Below are positions 19,142 to 28,805 of a stretch of DNA of 64,000 bases, piece after piece; the stretch's first letter is position 1; each line of letters starts with the position of its first letter. The position numbers and the translations under genes are program-made. This DNA is from Lewinellaceae bacterium. Its GTDB lineage: Bacteria > Bacteroidota > Bacteroidia > Chitinophagales > Saprospiraceae. The stretch covers positions 186,001 to 250,000 of the forward strand of contig JADJRC010000002.1 in the NCBI GenBank assembly GCA_016712415.1, written 5' to 3'. The notes below the pieces were generated by a model, which was not told the DNA's origin, did no database searches, and saw only the letters and a program-made list of their open reading frames with translations.

Positions 19142-19232
19142 GCAGCGATGCTCGGTTTGTAGAATTTGCCGAGCGGTGTCACCTTTTTCGTGCCTCAAAA
19201 GACGACACCGCTATCAAACCGGGAATCGCTGC
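19142..19232. repeat. Imperfect palindrome (GCAGCGAT .. ATCGCTGC)
   Basis: Outer arms GCAGCGATGCTCGGTTTG and CAAACCGGGAATCGCTGC, inner arms AGCGGTGTC and GACACCGCT. A dispersed-repeat-like hairpin with no coding content, upstream of the acyl-CoA dehydrogenase promoter region. Confidence 0.5.
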
Positions 19233-19384
19233 GCTTGGTGTCTGGTTGTCTTTCGTTTAAACCTTGAAAAAGGCGAAATTTTGAGCGCCAGATATACGCA
19301 CTTGTTTTCCACAGGACCAGTTCAACATATAAAATCAAATGCACCAAATCTACAACAGGAGTCTGAATTTTATACGCCGGCCCT

Positions 19385-19577
19385 TTAATACTACTTTGCC
19401 ACGTTAAGCATAAAATGCTCCTCAACGCTCCTTGTCATTCTGAGCGCAGCGAAGAATCTGATTAAAATAGAGTGAATCACTCCAGCCTAAAGGCTCCGGA
19501 TTCTTCGCTGCACTCAGAATGACATTTCAGTATGGATATATTTCATTACAAATTCTAATGTGGCAAAGTAGTATTAA
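19385..19577. mobile_element. 193-bp element with perfect 18-bp terminal inverted repeats
   Basis: TTAATACTACTTTGCCAC (19385-19402) is exactly inverted as GTGGCAAAGTAGTATTAA (19560-19577). Inside is a second palindrome, TTGTCATTCTGAGCGCAGCG..GAATC and GATTCTTCGCTGCACTCAGAATGACA, a repeat found in many bacterial genomes. The 18-bp terminus is also at 8421 (with a decayed partner at 8627) and, as a solo end with one change, at 36867. Confidence 0.7.
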
Positions 19578-19757
19578 TTGTATTTCCCGCAGATTTTCGC
19601 AGAAAAGGCCGCAGATTTCCGCAGATTTTTGTCTGTGAATAGGGATTTTTCATGCTATTAAAAACTGATGATCCGCTTTCGTGGTAATTCTGCGGGAATC
19701 TGGGTGTTTTTTCTGCGAAAGTCTGCGGGAATGGCTCTACATGGGTGCGTGAAAAAA
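19576..19757 (+). repeat. Dispersed CGCAGATT-type repeat, copy 2
   Basis: Homologous to 12877-13027 in the opposite orientation (see there). It abuts the preceding inverted-repeat element. The remaining stretch to 19948 contains no recognisable feature. Confidence 0.7.
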
Positions 19758-19948
19758 ATCAGAGGGATGACTTTAGGAACGGGTAAATCATAACTGATCA
19801 CTTTCATCTGATTCATTTCCGCCCAGACTTCCCATCTTTTTATTTAAGTAGCGCTGCTATTCGCACAAAAGATAGTTGTCTGATCAAAAATGAATCTACC
19901 TGAAAGTAACAACTTATTATTCCCCGTTCCTAAACCACATTCGCCCAT

Positions 19949-20767
19949 TTATTTCATCACATGCTCTTCGGCCGCCTGGAGTACTTCTTTATTCGGGTCG
20001 ATGCCGTGGTGTACAAAAGCGACCACGCTGCAATGTTTTTCCTCCCAATCAGGGGGGAGCACAAATGAAAATTGTTTTTGTACTACGGCGCTCGGGCTTA
20101 GGGTTTCGGCGATAACATTTCCGGTCGGTTGCGTGAGTGTGGTGCGCAGTACATGCCGGTGGTAGTAGTCGTATACCTTGGTGGTACCTACCAGTTGGAG
20201 GTCTTGAATACTGTCTTGTGTGATCAGCACGGTCAGGCGGTGTTCGCCGCTCAGCACGGATTCGGCGGCGAGATTAACTGCTACGTCCAATTTTCTGCTG
20301 ACCGGGTCAAAGTCAGTTTCGACAAAAACGCCAATAGTGGGCTCTTCTTTTAATTCCTCGGCAATCTGTCCGGTCCAAATGCTGGGTGAAAGGTACAGTT
20401 CCGTTTCAGGTGGAACCAGCCTCCGGTTGATAGAGGCGGCCGGAAAGCCCTGTGCGGCGCCGATAAAATTGGCTAATTCAGTGCCCTGGGGCGTTCTGAA
20501 ATCGTATTTGTTTTCAGAGTACGGAACGGAGTAAAATCCGGCGGCATGAATACTGACGACGATCAGGTTGCCGCCAAATTGATTGTTCAGGTTATTCAAA
20601 AGGGCAGCGCCATCGGGGCAATTCTGGCATTTAACCCCGGTGAGCTCTTCAACCAAAACATTTCGGCCTCCAACGCTGAGTTCCGGAATAGTGATGGGCT
20701 TTTCTTTACAGCCTGAAAAAAAGAAAAAGCCGGCAGCGGCAAAACTTAAGATTGTAAAATTTTTCAT
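19949..20767 (-). CDS. Omp28-related lipoprotein with thioredoxin-like CxxC
   Basis: About 272 residues from MKNFTILSFAAAGFFFFSGCKEK; the ATG at 20767 is preferred over one five codons upstream. It has a lipobox (FSGC) and is therefore probably a lipoprotein. The motif VLVEELTGVKCQNCPDGAALL, with CxxC, is the hallmark of Omp28-related proteins, a thioredoxin-like fold family in Bacteroidota outer membranes. Further segments are NLIVVSIHAAGFYSVPYS and GFPAASINRR. The rest is an Ig-like or beta-rich domain (LDVAVNLAAESVLSGEHRLTVLITQD). It lies 43 bp downstream of the DUF6029 gene with which it forms an operon, as in related genomes. Redox activity is inferred from the CxxC only. Confidence 0.85.
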   Translation of the reverse strand: MKNFTILSFAAAGFFFFSGCKEKPITIPELSVGGRNVLVEELTGVKCQNCPDGAALLNNLNNQFGGNLIVVSIHAAGFYSVPYSENKYDFRTPQGTELANFIGAAQGFPAASINRRLVPPETELYLSPSIWTGQIAEELKEEPTIGVFVETDFDPVSRKLDVAVNLAAESVLSGEHRLTVLITQDSIQDLQLVGTTKVYDYYHRHVLRTTLTQPTGNVIAETLSPSAVVQKQFSFVLPPDWEEKHCSVVAFVHHGIDPNKEVLQAAEEHVMK

Positions 20768-20810
20768 AGCAATAAATTTCAAAAATGAATGCTCTTGAAT
20801 CTGATTGGGT

Positions 20811-22448
20811 TTAAAACGAAGCGCTTAGTTGTAACCGTACCCCGTGAAAAGTGGGTTCGTACCGGCAAATTCCGCCTGCGCAATTGATACCTTCTACCTG
20901 CTTGACGTAGGCTAATGAAAAACGGTTGGCGCGCTGCGTGTAAACAATTCCGAAAGTAGGGTAGTGCAGGCCGTCAAATTTCGTTTTTTCCTCTGAATAT
21001 TGCGCCTTGTTGTCGTGTTTCATTTTATACATATCAGACACATAAATCAACCAGTGCGGCGCCCAGCCAAATTCGGCCAGCATAAAAGCCCAGGAACCAA
21101 ACTCCTCATCGGTGTCCAGGTATTGGGCCTCAACACGGAGCGATTTGCGGGGAGAGAATTTGTACAACCATTCTGCGTAAGGCGTGATCGCATCGACATA
21201 ACCTTCTTTGCCCTGGTATACCTCGATATTGTATTTCAAAATTTGCAATCCGGCTAAGAGTTGCCATTTGCGTTTGTATTTGAAGGTGACTTCGGGCGCA
21301 ATTTCGCGGTACAAACTCAGGTTGTTGAGTTGGTAAATATCGGAGACGTTTATCCCCACGGATAGTTTTTTATTGATGGCGTAGCGGGCATCCAGCTGAA
21401 TGCCTTTTTCACCGAGTTCCTGGGTGTTGGGTGAGAAACGGGCGGGCAGGCGAAAGGTGTTTTGGCGGGCCATTGGCGGCAAAAAATTCAGCTGTCCCTG
21501 CACGCCAATCTGGAACGGATCGGTGCGAAAGCGGAAATCTTTGGTGTATTTACCTTCCAAAGTGATGCCCAGGCCGGCGCCGGCATAGGTCAGGCTGGTG
21601 TAACCTGTGTAACCGTCGGTGTTGATGAGTTTACCCCGTCCGCCGGTGGCTTTTTCTTCAAACTCGTTGAAAAGCACGTCCTTGGTTTTGTAAGCGCCCT
21701 CGATGTACCAGGAGAAATTCCCGGCGATCAGGGTGTTGTACAGGGTCATGGCGTAGCTGTTGTACTGGGCGCCGGTGCTGTCTTGCGGGGTATAAGTCGC
21801 AATTTCGTTGACGATCCGGTTGACGGTTTCATCATCGTAGGTGCGGGCGACTACCCCTGCGCCCGGTGCGAGCGAAAAACTTTTAGTGGAATCCGGCCGT
21901 ATAAAACCATCTAGTGCGCCGCCGCGCACCACTGAGCCGTAGGTGCCGAATTGTCGTTTCTGGCGCCCGGTGAAGGCTTTTATTTTCCAGTTGTCGTTGA
22001 ATTTATAGCCGACTTTAACTCCTTTGAGGGCATTGTCAATCATCAGAGCCCGCTCTTCATAGGCCCGGAAAATAATGCCAGAGCCGATCTGATCGTAGAG
22101 GTAACCGCCGGAAAGGTCGAAATTGTAAATCTCCTTGTGGACGTACCAGCGGCCGATACCCTCATCGGTAAAAGAGCCGGTGGGGTTCAGGAGGTTGGAA
22201 TTATTGAACAGGTCGAAGCGAAGGCCCATGTCAAATCCCCAGTTGGAGTAGTTGAGTGCCAGCCAGCTTTCGGCGCCGAATTTTTGGTTATCGTATTGCG
22301 GAGTGCCGCTGGCGCCAATTTTTTCATCGGTGATAAAAAAATTGCCGTTGCTCTGGAGGTTGCCAGTGATCCGGGCATTGTTGTTTTGAGCATGCAGGGC
22401 GACCGAAGCGCAAGCGCTCAGGGCAATCGTGTAAAGCAGGTGTTTCAT
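20811..22448 (-). CDS. DUF6029 family outer membrane protein
   Basis: 545 residues. Signal peptide MKHLLYTIALSACASVALHAQ; the start at 22448 is chosen over one three codons upstream. The mature protein begins RITGNLQSNGNFFITDEKIGA and is rich in barrel-type strands with alternating aromatic residues (LNYSNWGFDMGLRFDLF, GSGIIFRAYEERALMIDNAL, WLYKFSPRKSLRVEAQYL, FGWAPHWLIYVSDMYKMKHD), ending HGVRLQLSASF with the terminal Phe expected of an outer-membrane barrel. Matches the DUF6029 pattern. First gene of the operon with the Omp28-like lipoprotein. In other Bacteroidota this pair is linked to a surface redox or import role that is not proved. No frameshift. Confidence 0.83.
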   Translation of the reverse strand: MKHLLYTIALSACASVALHAQNNNARITGNLQSNGNFFITDEKIGASGTPQYDNQKFGAESWLALNYSNWGFDMGLRFDLFNNSNLLNPTGSFTDEGIGRWYVHKEIYNFDLSGGYLYDQIGSGIIFRAYEERALMIDNALKGVKVGYKFNDNWKIKAFTGRQKRQFGTYGSVVRGGALDGFIRPDSTKSFSLAPGAGVVARTYDDETVNRIVNEIATYTPQDSTGAQYNSYAMTLYNTLIAGNFSWYIEGAYKTKDVLFNEFEEKATGGRGKLINTDGYTGYTSLTYAGAGLGITLEGKYTKDFRFRTDPFQIGVQGQLNFLPPMARQNTFRLPARFSPNTQELGEKGIQLDARYAINKKLSVGINVSDIYQLNNLSLYREIAPEVTFKYKRKWQLLAGLQILKYNIEVYQGKEGYVDAITPYAEWLYKFSPRKSLRVEAQYLDTDEEFGSWAFMLAEFGWAPHWLIYVSDMYKMKHDNKAQYSEEKTKFDGLHYPTFGIVYTQRANRFSLAYVKQVEGINCAGGICRYEPTFHGVRLQLSASF

Positions 22449-22530
22449 TTCGTACAATCAAACGTTAGGAACAATCTGGTAGCCGCCTCGAACTCGAAAA
22501 AGTTTGCCGGGTCAACAGCTAACAGGCTGG

Positions 22531-22538
22531 CAAAGGTA
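22531..22538 (-). promoter_or_regulatory. Candidate -7 box (TACCTTTG) of the DUF6029/Omp28 operon
   Basis: Minus strand TACCTTTG about 83 bp upstream of the DUF6029 start, the same octamer as upstream of the DUF6089 gene at 3862. The -33 element is unclear. Confidence 0.35.
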
Positions 22539-22714
22539 GAGAATCAGACCAAGGCCAGTATTCAAAAAGCCGGTTTAGAGCTTTTCTGACAATTTGCCGC
22601 TTGCGGATGGCAGTGAAAATGAATTACAGGGTACAACACTTAAAAACAGATGCACGATTGGGCCGTTTCAGATGCCAGGATCGAGGATTTATTTTTTAGC
22701 ATTGTCAACAGGTA

Positions 22715-22743
22715 TTGCAAATGAAAAATAAATAATACATTTG
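22715..22743 (+). promoter_or_regulatory. Candidate Bacteroidota promoter TTG-N18-TACATTTG
   Basis: TTG at 22715-22717, an 18-bp spacer, then TACATTTG at 22736-22743, close to the -33/-7 consensus. It points toward the helical-family gene at 23314 and would give a leader of about 560 nt. The same spacing is found at 25297-25325. A short hairpin (GAGACTTGTCTC) lies just past it at 22750. Confidence 0.45.
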
Positions 22744-23313
22744 CTTCTGAGACTTGTCTCATTATCTTTTAAAATCATTTTTAATCCGCTTTTACTTACA
22801 GTGATACGTGCTTTTATTCAGGGTTTTTGTGTTTTTCACCAATTTCATTGAGCAGGTATTTATCACGCTTCGGTTCCCATCCCTTTCCGGTTCGTTCTTT
22901 TAGCGGCCGATTCAGATACATGATTTTGTTTTCCTGACCTGAACGTCAAGTACGTTGCAGGCTATTGTCATGTATTTTCAACCTGTTTCCGAAGTTTTGC
23001 GAATATTTCTTTTAATCAATTCTATAATCTTACATTTCTGTCTTAATCTCTGGTTTACAACATGTTGTACCGCCTATGAAAAGTCAATTACACCACTCGA
23101 CTGGTTTTCAAAACCACCCTTTTTTATTTCCAAGTTCACATAAATGGTTGATCGGCTCCAAGGAGCCCTCCTGATCAGAACATGCTTCTCGCAGCCCTGT
23201 GGGAGTTATCTGTGCGATGCACCTTGTGCGCCTGATTTCCTTTTGATCTAAGGCTCCGCTGTGGCAATTTGCGAGCAATTATTCTGAATTGTTCATCTGA
23301 AAATCAACCAATT
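22744..23313. other. Long AT-rich region upstream of the first helical-family gene
   Basis: 570 bp with no convincing ORF. A reading frame at 22955-23143 encodes a hydrophobic peptide but lacks a start context or homology clue. Nothing from the repeat families is present. It may be a long 5' leader. Confidence 0.35.
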
Positions 23314-24829
23314 ATGCGTGATCTGACCGAACTCGTCTGTTCGCTCCATTGGGGCAAGCTCAAATCGGGTACCTGGTGGGAGATAGTGATTCAACCGGGC
23401 TCAAAAATGGCCCAGCTGTTCGACATTATTTACCATAAAAAAGCAACTTACGGAAGATGAGGCAGCAGTCCTCATTTACAAATCTTCCCGCTCCTTACCT
23501 CAACTTCGAAGTTTAAAAAACAAACTCAAAGAGCGCCTGCTAGAAGTCGTTGCACTGCTCGATTTTCAGGAACCGGGTTATACCGACCGCCAACAAGCGC
23601 ATTTTGAATGTAACAAGCGCTGGGCTACCGCCATGACGCTTTTGTCCAAAAAAGTCAGGCTGATCGGGATCGAACAATTAGAACAAATGCTGCTCCATTC
23701 CCGGCATTTTGAATTTACGGAGCTGACTATGAATGCTTTGTATCACCTGCGACTGCATTATGGCACGATCATTGGCGATACCAAAAAATACGAACAATAC
23801 CGGGAGTTATACAAACAATACCAGTCCATCTGGATGATGGAAAACGAAGCGGAGGAACGGTATACCGACCTGATCAGCCGTTTTGTAAGCAGCCGGGCGC
23901 CCCAGCACGAGGTGGCGGAGCAGGCCGAAATCTATTTTAAACAAATAGAACCTTTCCTGCAGCAATCCGACGCGTTTCGGCTCCAACTGTGCGGGCGGTT
24001 ACTCCAACTCATGGTGTACAGCAGCCGCAACGACTACCGGACGATGGCCGATCTCTGCGAATCGGCGATTACTTTTTCAGGCCAAACCCTATTCGAGCCA
24101 TTTGCCCGAACAGGCGTTTTATTACCAACTGGTCGTCAGTTGTGTGCAACTCCGCGATTTCGGGCGTGGCCAGGCGATCATCCGCCAGCACGGCCATATT
24201 TATGAAAAAGGTTCTTTCAACTGGTTCAAAGTGCAGGAGTTGTACTTCTTGCTGGCCTTGCATACGCAACACTACGACGATGCTTATGATACCTGCGAGG
24301 CGGCATTGCAGGTAAGTAAACTGGCTGAACAGCCCGTTCAGATCCAGGAAATGTGGAAAATTTATGAAGCGTACATGCACTTGTTGGTGCGCATCCGGCG
24401 GGTAGACCGCGTGCCTCAAAAAAATTCAAATTGGCGAAATTCCTGAACGAAACGCCGGTGTTTTCGAAGGACAAACGCGGTATGAACATCCCTATTTTGG
24501 TCGTTCAACTGTTGTACGATGTGCTGGACGAACGATTTGACGCCGGCATTGACCGGGTAGAAGCCGTCGAAAAATATACCTCGCGCTATATCCGCCGCGA
24601 CGAGCATTTCCGCAGCAATTGTTTTTTGAAAATGTTGATTCAAATGCCCGAAGCCGCTTTTCACAAAGAAGCTGCTGCGCGGAAGGCGGAGCGTTATCTG
24701 ACACAACTGGGTGAAATGCCGCTGGAGATCGCCGATCAGGCCCATGAAATTGAGATTATTCCTTACGAAGATCTTTGGGGAATGATCCTGGAAATGCTGC
24801 CAAATCAGCGTGCCGGCCGGAAAGCGTAA
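23314..24829 (+). CDS. Helical-repeat family protein, member 1 (subfamily A; three frameshifts)
   Basis: About 505 residues, unrecognised. Begins MRDLTELVCSLHWGK, matching the family start M(x)(D/E)L.(E)LV. The middle is alpha-helical and rich in aromatic and charged residues, as in TPR-like solenoids: FECNKRWATAMTLLSKKV, HFEFTELTMNALYHLRLHYG, KKYEQYRELYKQYQS. Shared family blocks follow: QLVVSCVQLRDFGRGQAI, GSFNWFKVQELYFLLALH, FLNETPVFSKDKRGMNIPI, HFRSNCFLKMLIQMP and the C-terminal IEIIPYEDLWGMILEML. No signal peptide or membrane segment, so probably cytoplasmic. Frame changes near 23445, 24080 and 24420 are small indels. It is most like the member at 44081 (both have YTDRQ and HFEFTEL) and, like it, is followed by a 36-codon ORF. 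Function unknown; a peptide-binding regulator is only a speculation. Confidence 0.7.
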
Positions 24830-25025
24830 CTTTTTTTTGGCTAAAAAGCGGGATAAAACACTTAAAAAAAACACTATTGAAATCTATTTTGCATTCGATA
24901 AGTTGATTTGTTAAAAATTTGAAAACAGTAAGTTATGATTTTATAAACAAAAAAAACGACAGAAAATCACACGCGAACGAGTGTGTGTTTCTGTCCACTG
25001 TTCTGAGGCGTGAGGCCCTGACTTT

Positions 25026-25053
25026 TGACTTCGTAATTAAAAAAACGAAGTCA
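25026..25053 (+). promoter_or_regulatory. Hairpin directly upstream of the 36-codon ORF
   Basis: TGACTTCGT (25026-25034) and ACGAAGTCA (25045-25053) form a perfect 9-bp stem with an A/T-rich 10-base loop. The ATG of the small ORF begins three bases later. It could be an operator, a translation-control stem or a 5' stabiliser. It is too A-poor downstream to be a normal terminator. Confidence 0.5.
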
Positions 25054-25055
25054 TC

Positions 25056-25166
25056 ATGGCAACTCAATTCAACTCTACGCGCTTCAACTCCAACCTCAAC
25101 AACCAAACTTCCACCAGCACTAACCGCCTTCACGACGTGATCATTATCGACATCACCGGCGTATAA
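25056..25166 (+). CDS. 36-residue peptide ORF downstream of helical-family member 1
   Basis: Not previously listed as a gene because of its size. The ATG at 25056 gives 36 residues: a polar, Asn/Ser/Thr-rich N-terminal half (TQFNSTRFNSNLNNQ) with no signal peptide, and a hydrophobic-acidic end DVIIIDITGV before TAA at 25164-25166. The only other ORF like it is at 45854-45964: also exactly 36 codons, also about 230-250 bp downstream of a subfamily A helical protein, and also ending in hydrophobic residues, Asp and Gly (DVLDLIGA). A perfect hairpin ends three bases before the ATG. Shared size, position and tail pattern argue for a real gene. It might be a signalling or precursor peptide, but this is not shown. 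Confidence 0.5.
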   Translation: MATQFNSTRFNSNLNNQTSTSTNRLHDVIIIDITGV

Positions 25167-25296
25167 AAATTTAGGGTTTGTCCCTTTTCTCCGGGTGTCG
25201 ACTGACGCAAGCTTCTGTATCACCATAATTTCGCGCCGGCTTTAAATAGTTGGCAAGCTGTTTGTTCGAAAAGAATGCTACCCAATTCCTGGTACC

Positions 25297-25325
25297 TTGT
25301 TTTATTGGGAAACACCGTAGCTTTG
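25297..25325 (+). promoter_or_regulatory. Candidate promoter TTG-N18-TAGCTTTG for helical-family member 2
   Basis: TTG at 25297-25299, 18-bp spacer, TAGCTTTG at 25318-25325. The start codon is 51 bp downstream of the -7 box. Spacing is identical to the candidate at 22715. Confidence 0.5.
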
Positions 25326-25376
25326 AACTTCTTAATTAATCAACAGCTGTCAACTACCATATAACCGGCGCCTGGC

Positions 25377-26921
25377 ATGGATGAACTGCGCGAACTCGTT
25401 TCAATTGTCACCAAACAAAAATTAAGAGCAGCCTCCCTGCTCACGGTTAAGGCCCTGCAACCAGGTCCTTTGTCCATGCGGCTTTACGATTTGGTCGCTG
25501 AAGGCAAAGTAGAAACCGATGACCAGGCAATGGCCATCTTGTACCCGGGCGAAACCAAAACGGTTTCGTATCAGCGCATCAAAAAGTCGCTGATCGGTTA
25601 TTTGGTTCAGATGCTTTTGGTCATAGACCTCAGCCTTTCCCACTATAATCCGCGGCAGAAAGCGTATTTCGACTGCTACAAAAATTGGGCGGCCATCAAA
25701 ATTTTGCTTGGTAAAAATGCCCACCGCAGTACGCTCATACTTGCAAATGATGTTTTGCGCACCGCGCTCCGGTTTGATTTTGCCGACCTGGCGCTCGATA
25801 TGGTGCGCACCCTGCGCCTGTACTACGGATCTATTGAGGGGAACCTCAAAAAATATGAACTGTACGGCAAGCAGGTGGCCCGGCTGGAAGATATGTTCCA
25901 CTTTGAAAACCTGGCTGAAGACCTGTACACGGACCTGGTGATCCGATTTGTCAACGACAAATCCATCAAACGGGATGTACCCGAAGTAGCCCGCAAGTAC
26001 TTTGCGCAATTAGAAAAAGCGCTGGTCAAACACAATTCCTACCGCCTGCATTTCACCGGCCGCCTGATCGAAATCATTATCCATACCAGCGTCAACGACT
26101 ACAAAAAAACGATCGCTATTTGCGACAAGGCCATTCGGTTTTTCGATGCCAAAAATTACGTTGCCAATGTACCCTTGCAAGCTTTCCTGTACCAGGAAAT
26201 GGTTTGTTATGTTCAGCTGCGCGATTTTCCGCGCGGCCGTAAAGCCGCCGACCGCGGGTTTAAACTCCTGGAATACGGTTCTTTCAACTGGTTCAAATAC
26301 CAGGAACTCCTCCTGCTGCTTTCCCTGCACGCCGGCGAATACCAGGAGGCGTACCAGATTTACAAACTGACGGTGAAACACCGCCGGTTCAACGGCTTGC
26401 CCGATGGCATCAAACAGATCTGGAAAATTTTCGAAGCCTATTTGTATTACCTGATACAGGTCGAACGGATCAAACCGCCTGAGCAGGACTCCATCATCAG
26501 CCGCATCCGGATTATGCGTTTTCTCAACGAACTTCCGATCTTTTCCAAAGACCGGCGCGGCATGAATATCCCGATCCTGATATTTCACATCCTTTTTCTT
26601 GTGCTCACCAAACGTTTCGACGAGGTGATCGACCGGATGGAGCGGATCCAAAAGTATAGCACCCGCTACCTGAAAAAAGACGATACCTACCGCAGCAACT
26701 GTTTTATCAAAATGCTGCTGGTGATGCCCGATCAGGGTTTTCACCGCACGGCGGTCATTCGCCATGCTGAAAAACACGTCAAAAACCTCCATTCCAAGCC
26801 GTTGGACTTTGCCAACCAATCGCATGATATCGAGATCATTCCTTACGAGGAACTCTGGCAAATGGCGCTCGATTCGTTGGAGAATACGCATTACAAGCCA
26901 CGGCTTTCGAAAAAGGAGTGA
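25377..26921 (+). CDS. Helical-repeat family protein, member 2 (subfamily B)
   Basis: 514 residues, complete and in one frame, so it is the reference for the family. MDELRELVSIVTKQK opens the chain. Nothing resembles a signal peptide or membrane helix. The sequence is mainly helical with many Tyr, Arg, Lys and Glu residues: QKAYFDCYKNWAAIKILLGK, ALDMVRTLRLYYGSIEGN, FENLAEDLYTDLVIRFVN, RLHFTGRLIEIIIHTSVNDY, YGSFNWFKYQELLLLLSLHA, IWKIFEAYLYYLIQ, FLNELPIFSKDRRGMNIPIL, TYRSNCFIKMLLVMP and IEIIPYEELWQMALDSLE. Blocks of about 35-40 residues with paired helices suggest a TPR-like solenoid, although no canonical TPR consensus is met. The same blocks occur in the members at 23314, 44081, 57451 and 63312. 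It has its own promoter candidate and is convergent with the secreted-protein gene at 26993. Function unknown. Confidence 0.75.
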   Translation: MDELRELVSIVTKQKLRAASLLTVKALQPGPLSMRLYDLVAEGKVETDDQAMAILYPGETKTVSYQRIKKSLIGYLVQMLLVIDLSLSHYNPRQKAYFDCYKNWAAIKILLGKNAHRSTLILANDVLRTALRFDFADLALDMVRTLRLYYGSIEGNLKKYELYGKQVARLEDMFHFENLAEDLYTDLVIRFVNDKSIKRDVPEVARKYFAQLEKALVKHNSYRLHFTGRLIEIIIHTSVNDYKKTIAICDKAIRFFDAKNYVANVPLQAFLYQEMVCYVQLRDFPRGRKAADRGFKLLEYGSFNWFKYQELLLLLSLHAGEYQEAYQIYKLTVKHRRFNGLPDGIKQIWKIFEAYLYYLIQVERIKPPEQDSIISRIRIMRFLNELPIFSKDRRGMNIPILIFHILFLVLTKRFDEVIDRMERIQKYSTRYLKKDDTYRSNCFIKMLLVMPDQGFHRTAVIRHAEKHVKNLHSKPLDFANQSHDIEIIPYEELWQMALDSLENTHYKPRLSKKE

Positions 26922-26992
26922 TGGCAAAGTTGTTTAAACATGTTGCAAACCTATCCTTCTGCTGTCATTGCGAGCATGCGAGCGATGTCTTG

Positions 26993-28758
26993 TCACTCTA
27001 TCTTCACCACTTTCCCGCTGCCCAACAACCACCCGCCGTCGCTGACCGACCAGAAATATATCCCTGGCGGTAAAGTGGAAAGATGCATCGTATTCCAAAC
27101 CTGAATACACCCGCGATTCGAACACGCCTGCCGGCATTATCGTACAAGCGGCACATTGCCCGCTCCGGCAGATACGCTCCAACCCATTGCAGGGTCAATA
27201 TTTCTCGGAAGGGGTTGGGCAGCATGCTTAGTTCAACAAGCGGAGTATTGGGCGGTATGCGCGGGTACCGTAGCAATATGGATGGTGCGACACAAGGTAT
27301 CGGCCCCGAAGGCATTGCTCACCGTGAGGCATACGGTGTATGTGCCGGGAGCGGCGTAGCCATGTACAGGGCTGGTATCGCTACTGAAAGCACCGTCGCC
27401 GAAATCCCAGTGCCATTCGGTAGGCTCGTAGGCCGACAGGTCGGTAAAGTAGATCGTACCATACAACGCCGTATCCTGCTTGTAGCGCCACCAGGCCCAG
27501 GGGATATTGTCGATACCCAGCGAGTCGCAGCTGCTACCATCGACGGGGCCGAGGCGGTAATGGGCGAAGTGGGCGGGCCGCCCGTGAGGGTCGGCATTTC
27601 CAAAGCATGCTGACGGGGTTGGCAATAAGGGGCTGGAAGATTCGGACGTTCAATCAGGTTAACGTATTTGTGTCCATTGTTGTAGTTGATGGAGTAAATC
27701 CGGCCATCGGGACCATTGACCATGGGGCCATAGGTCGCAGGTACCGACCAGGTTGTTGAGCCAGGGAAGTGTATAAAAGCCATCCCAGGTGTCGGCTACG
27801 AGGGTGTCCAGTATAGGTGCTTCCAGGTCTAATGGTTCAGTGTTTTCCACAATGCAACGTACAAAAAGCGGTTGTTGGGTGAAAAACAAACCCCGACGCC
27901 CAGAGAGATGAAGGGTATGACGACCTGCCGGTAATTGCTCAACAAGCCGGTACAGCGGTCAAAATCAAGTACGTCCACATAGGTATCGTAGGAAATACTC
28001 CCGGAACGGAGTACGGCCAACCGGCTGCCATCCGGCGAAAACATGGCCTGGCCAAAGGCAGAAAATTTTGAGCACCTGGCACATTCTGTTGGTGTGCAAG
28101 GTGCACGCCTTTAGGTGTTATCAGGAAGGCATAGTAAGTGTCGGAATTTGACTTGAACCAAAAGCATCCACCAGTCGCGGCCATTGGCATGGCGCACCGC
28201 TGTCAAATGTCCGCCGTCAAAGTATCCGCATGGACTAAATTTCTTTTCGAATCGACCTCGCCAAAACCGCCGCCAGGTGGAAAGCTGATTAGTGTATAAG
28301 AGTTTGGTATTGTAAACCGTTGTATCGGCAGTTGTTTCTAACAGGGTAATATCTGCGTGCAGCAAGATATATTGGTCGGAATGTCCGGGCATGGGAGTAC
28401 TATACCATTTTGAAATACATTACCCGTTGGCGTATTGCTGATATAACTGCCGCCAGCCATCCAGTTGTTGCCGCCGTCTAAATATTCGGTGGCCGTCATA
28501 GATAAACAGTAGGATGCCGTTATTATTAGAAAGCGGTGCATTGGTGCCGGTAAGGGCAAGTATCATATTGGTGTTTCTGGATATGGTCGGGTTACCGTCT
28601 GGCGAATCAAAATTCAAAAACGAGATACCCCAGATGGAATCTGTGTACGGATTATTAGGTGAAATGTATCCTAATGGAAAATTAAAATCTTGTTTCTGAC
28701 TTTTGGCTGTGAATGAAAACAAACAAATAAGAATAGAAAATATTACTTTACCTTTCAT
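26993..28758 (-). CDS. Secreted propeller-like PKD protein with T9SS tail (frameshifted)
   Basis: About 590 codons read in pieces of several frames on the minus strand. Starts MKGKVIFSILICLFSFTAKS, a signal peptide; then a beta-propeller-like body with markers shared with the genes at 29313 and 31371: GNGRDWW-like TAVRHANGRDWW, FSPDGSRLAVLRSG, DVLDFDRCTGLLSN, NGPDGRIYSINYNNGHKY and LGPVDGSSCDSLGIDN. A PKD domain (IYFTDLSAYEPTEWHWDFGDGAFSSDTSPVHGY...GTYTVCLTVSN) follows, and the end LSMLPNPFREILTLQWVG...LPPGIYFWSVSDGGWLLG..KVVKIE is a T9SS sorting domain. Stop at 26993-26995. At least six frame changes occur, more than in its neighbours. Likely an extracellular protein of unknown ligand; pseudogene status cannot be excluded. 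Confidence 0.65.
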
Positions 28759-28774
28759 GTACAAAATGATATAA

Positions 28775-28801
28775 GGCCGCCAGCATGGAATGCTGGCGGC
28801 C
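28775..28801 (-). terminator. Hairpin after the orphan-tail gene
   Basis: GGCCGCCAGCA and TGCTGGCGGCC form a perfect 11-bp stem between the stop at 28806 and the next start at 28758. The T run after it is weak. Confidence 0.55.
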
Positions 28802-28805
28802 TCAG

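Noticed and set aside
24069..26927. Minus-strand frames (up to 305 codons) opposite helical-family members 1 and 2
   Set aside because: The plus-strand proteins are conserved among five paralogues; the antisense frames are not.
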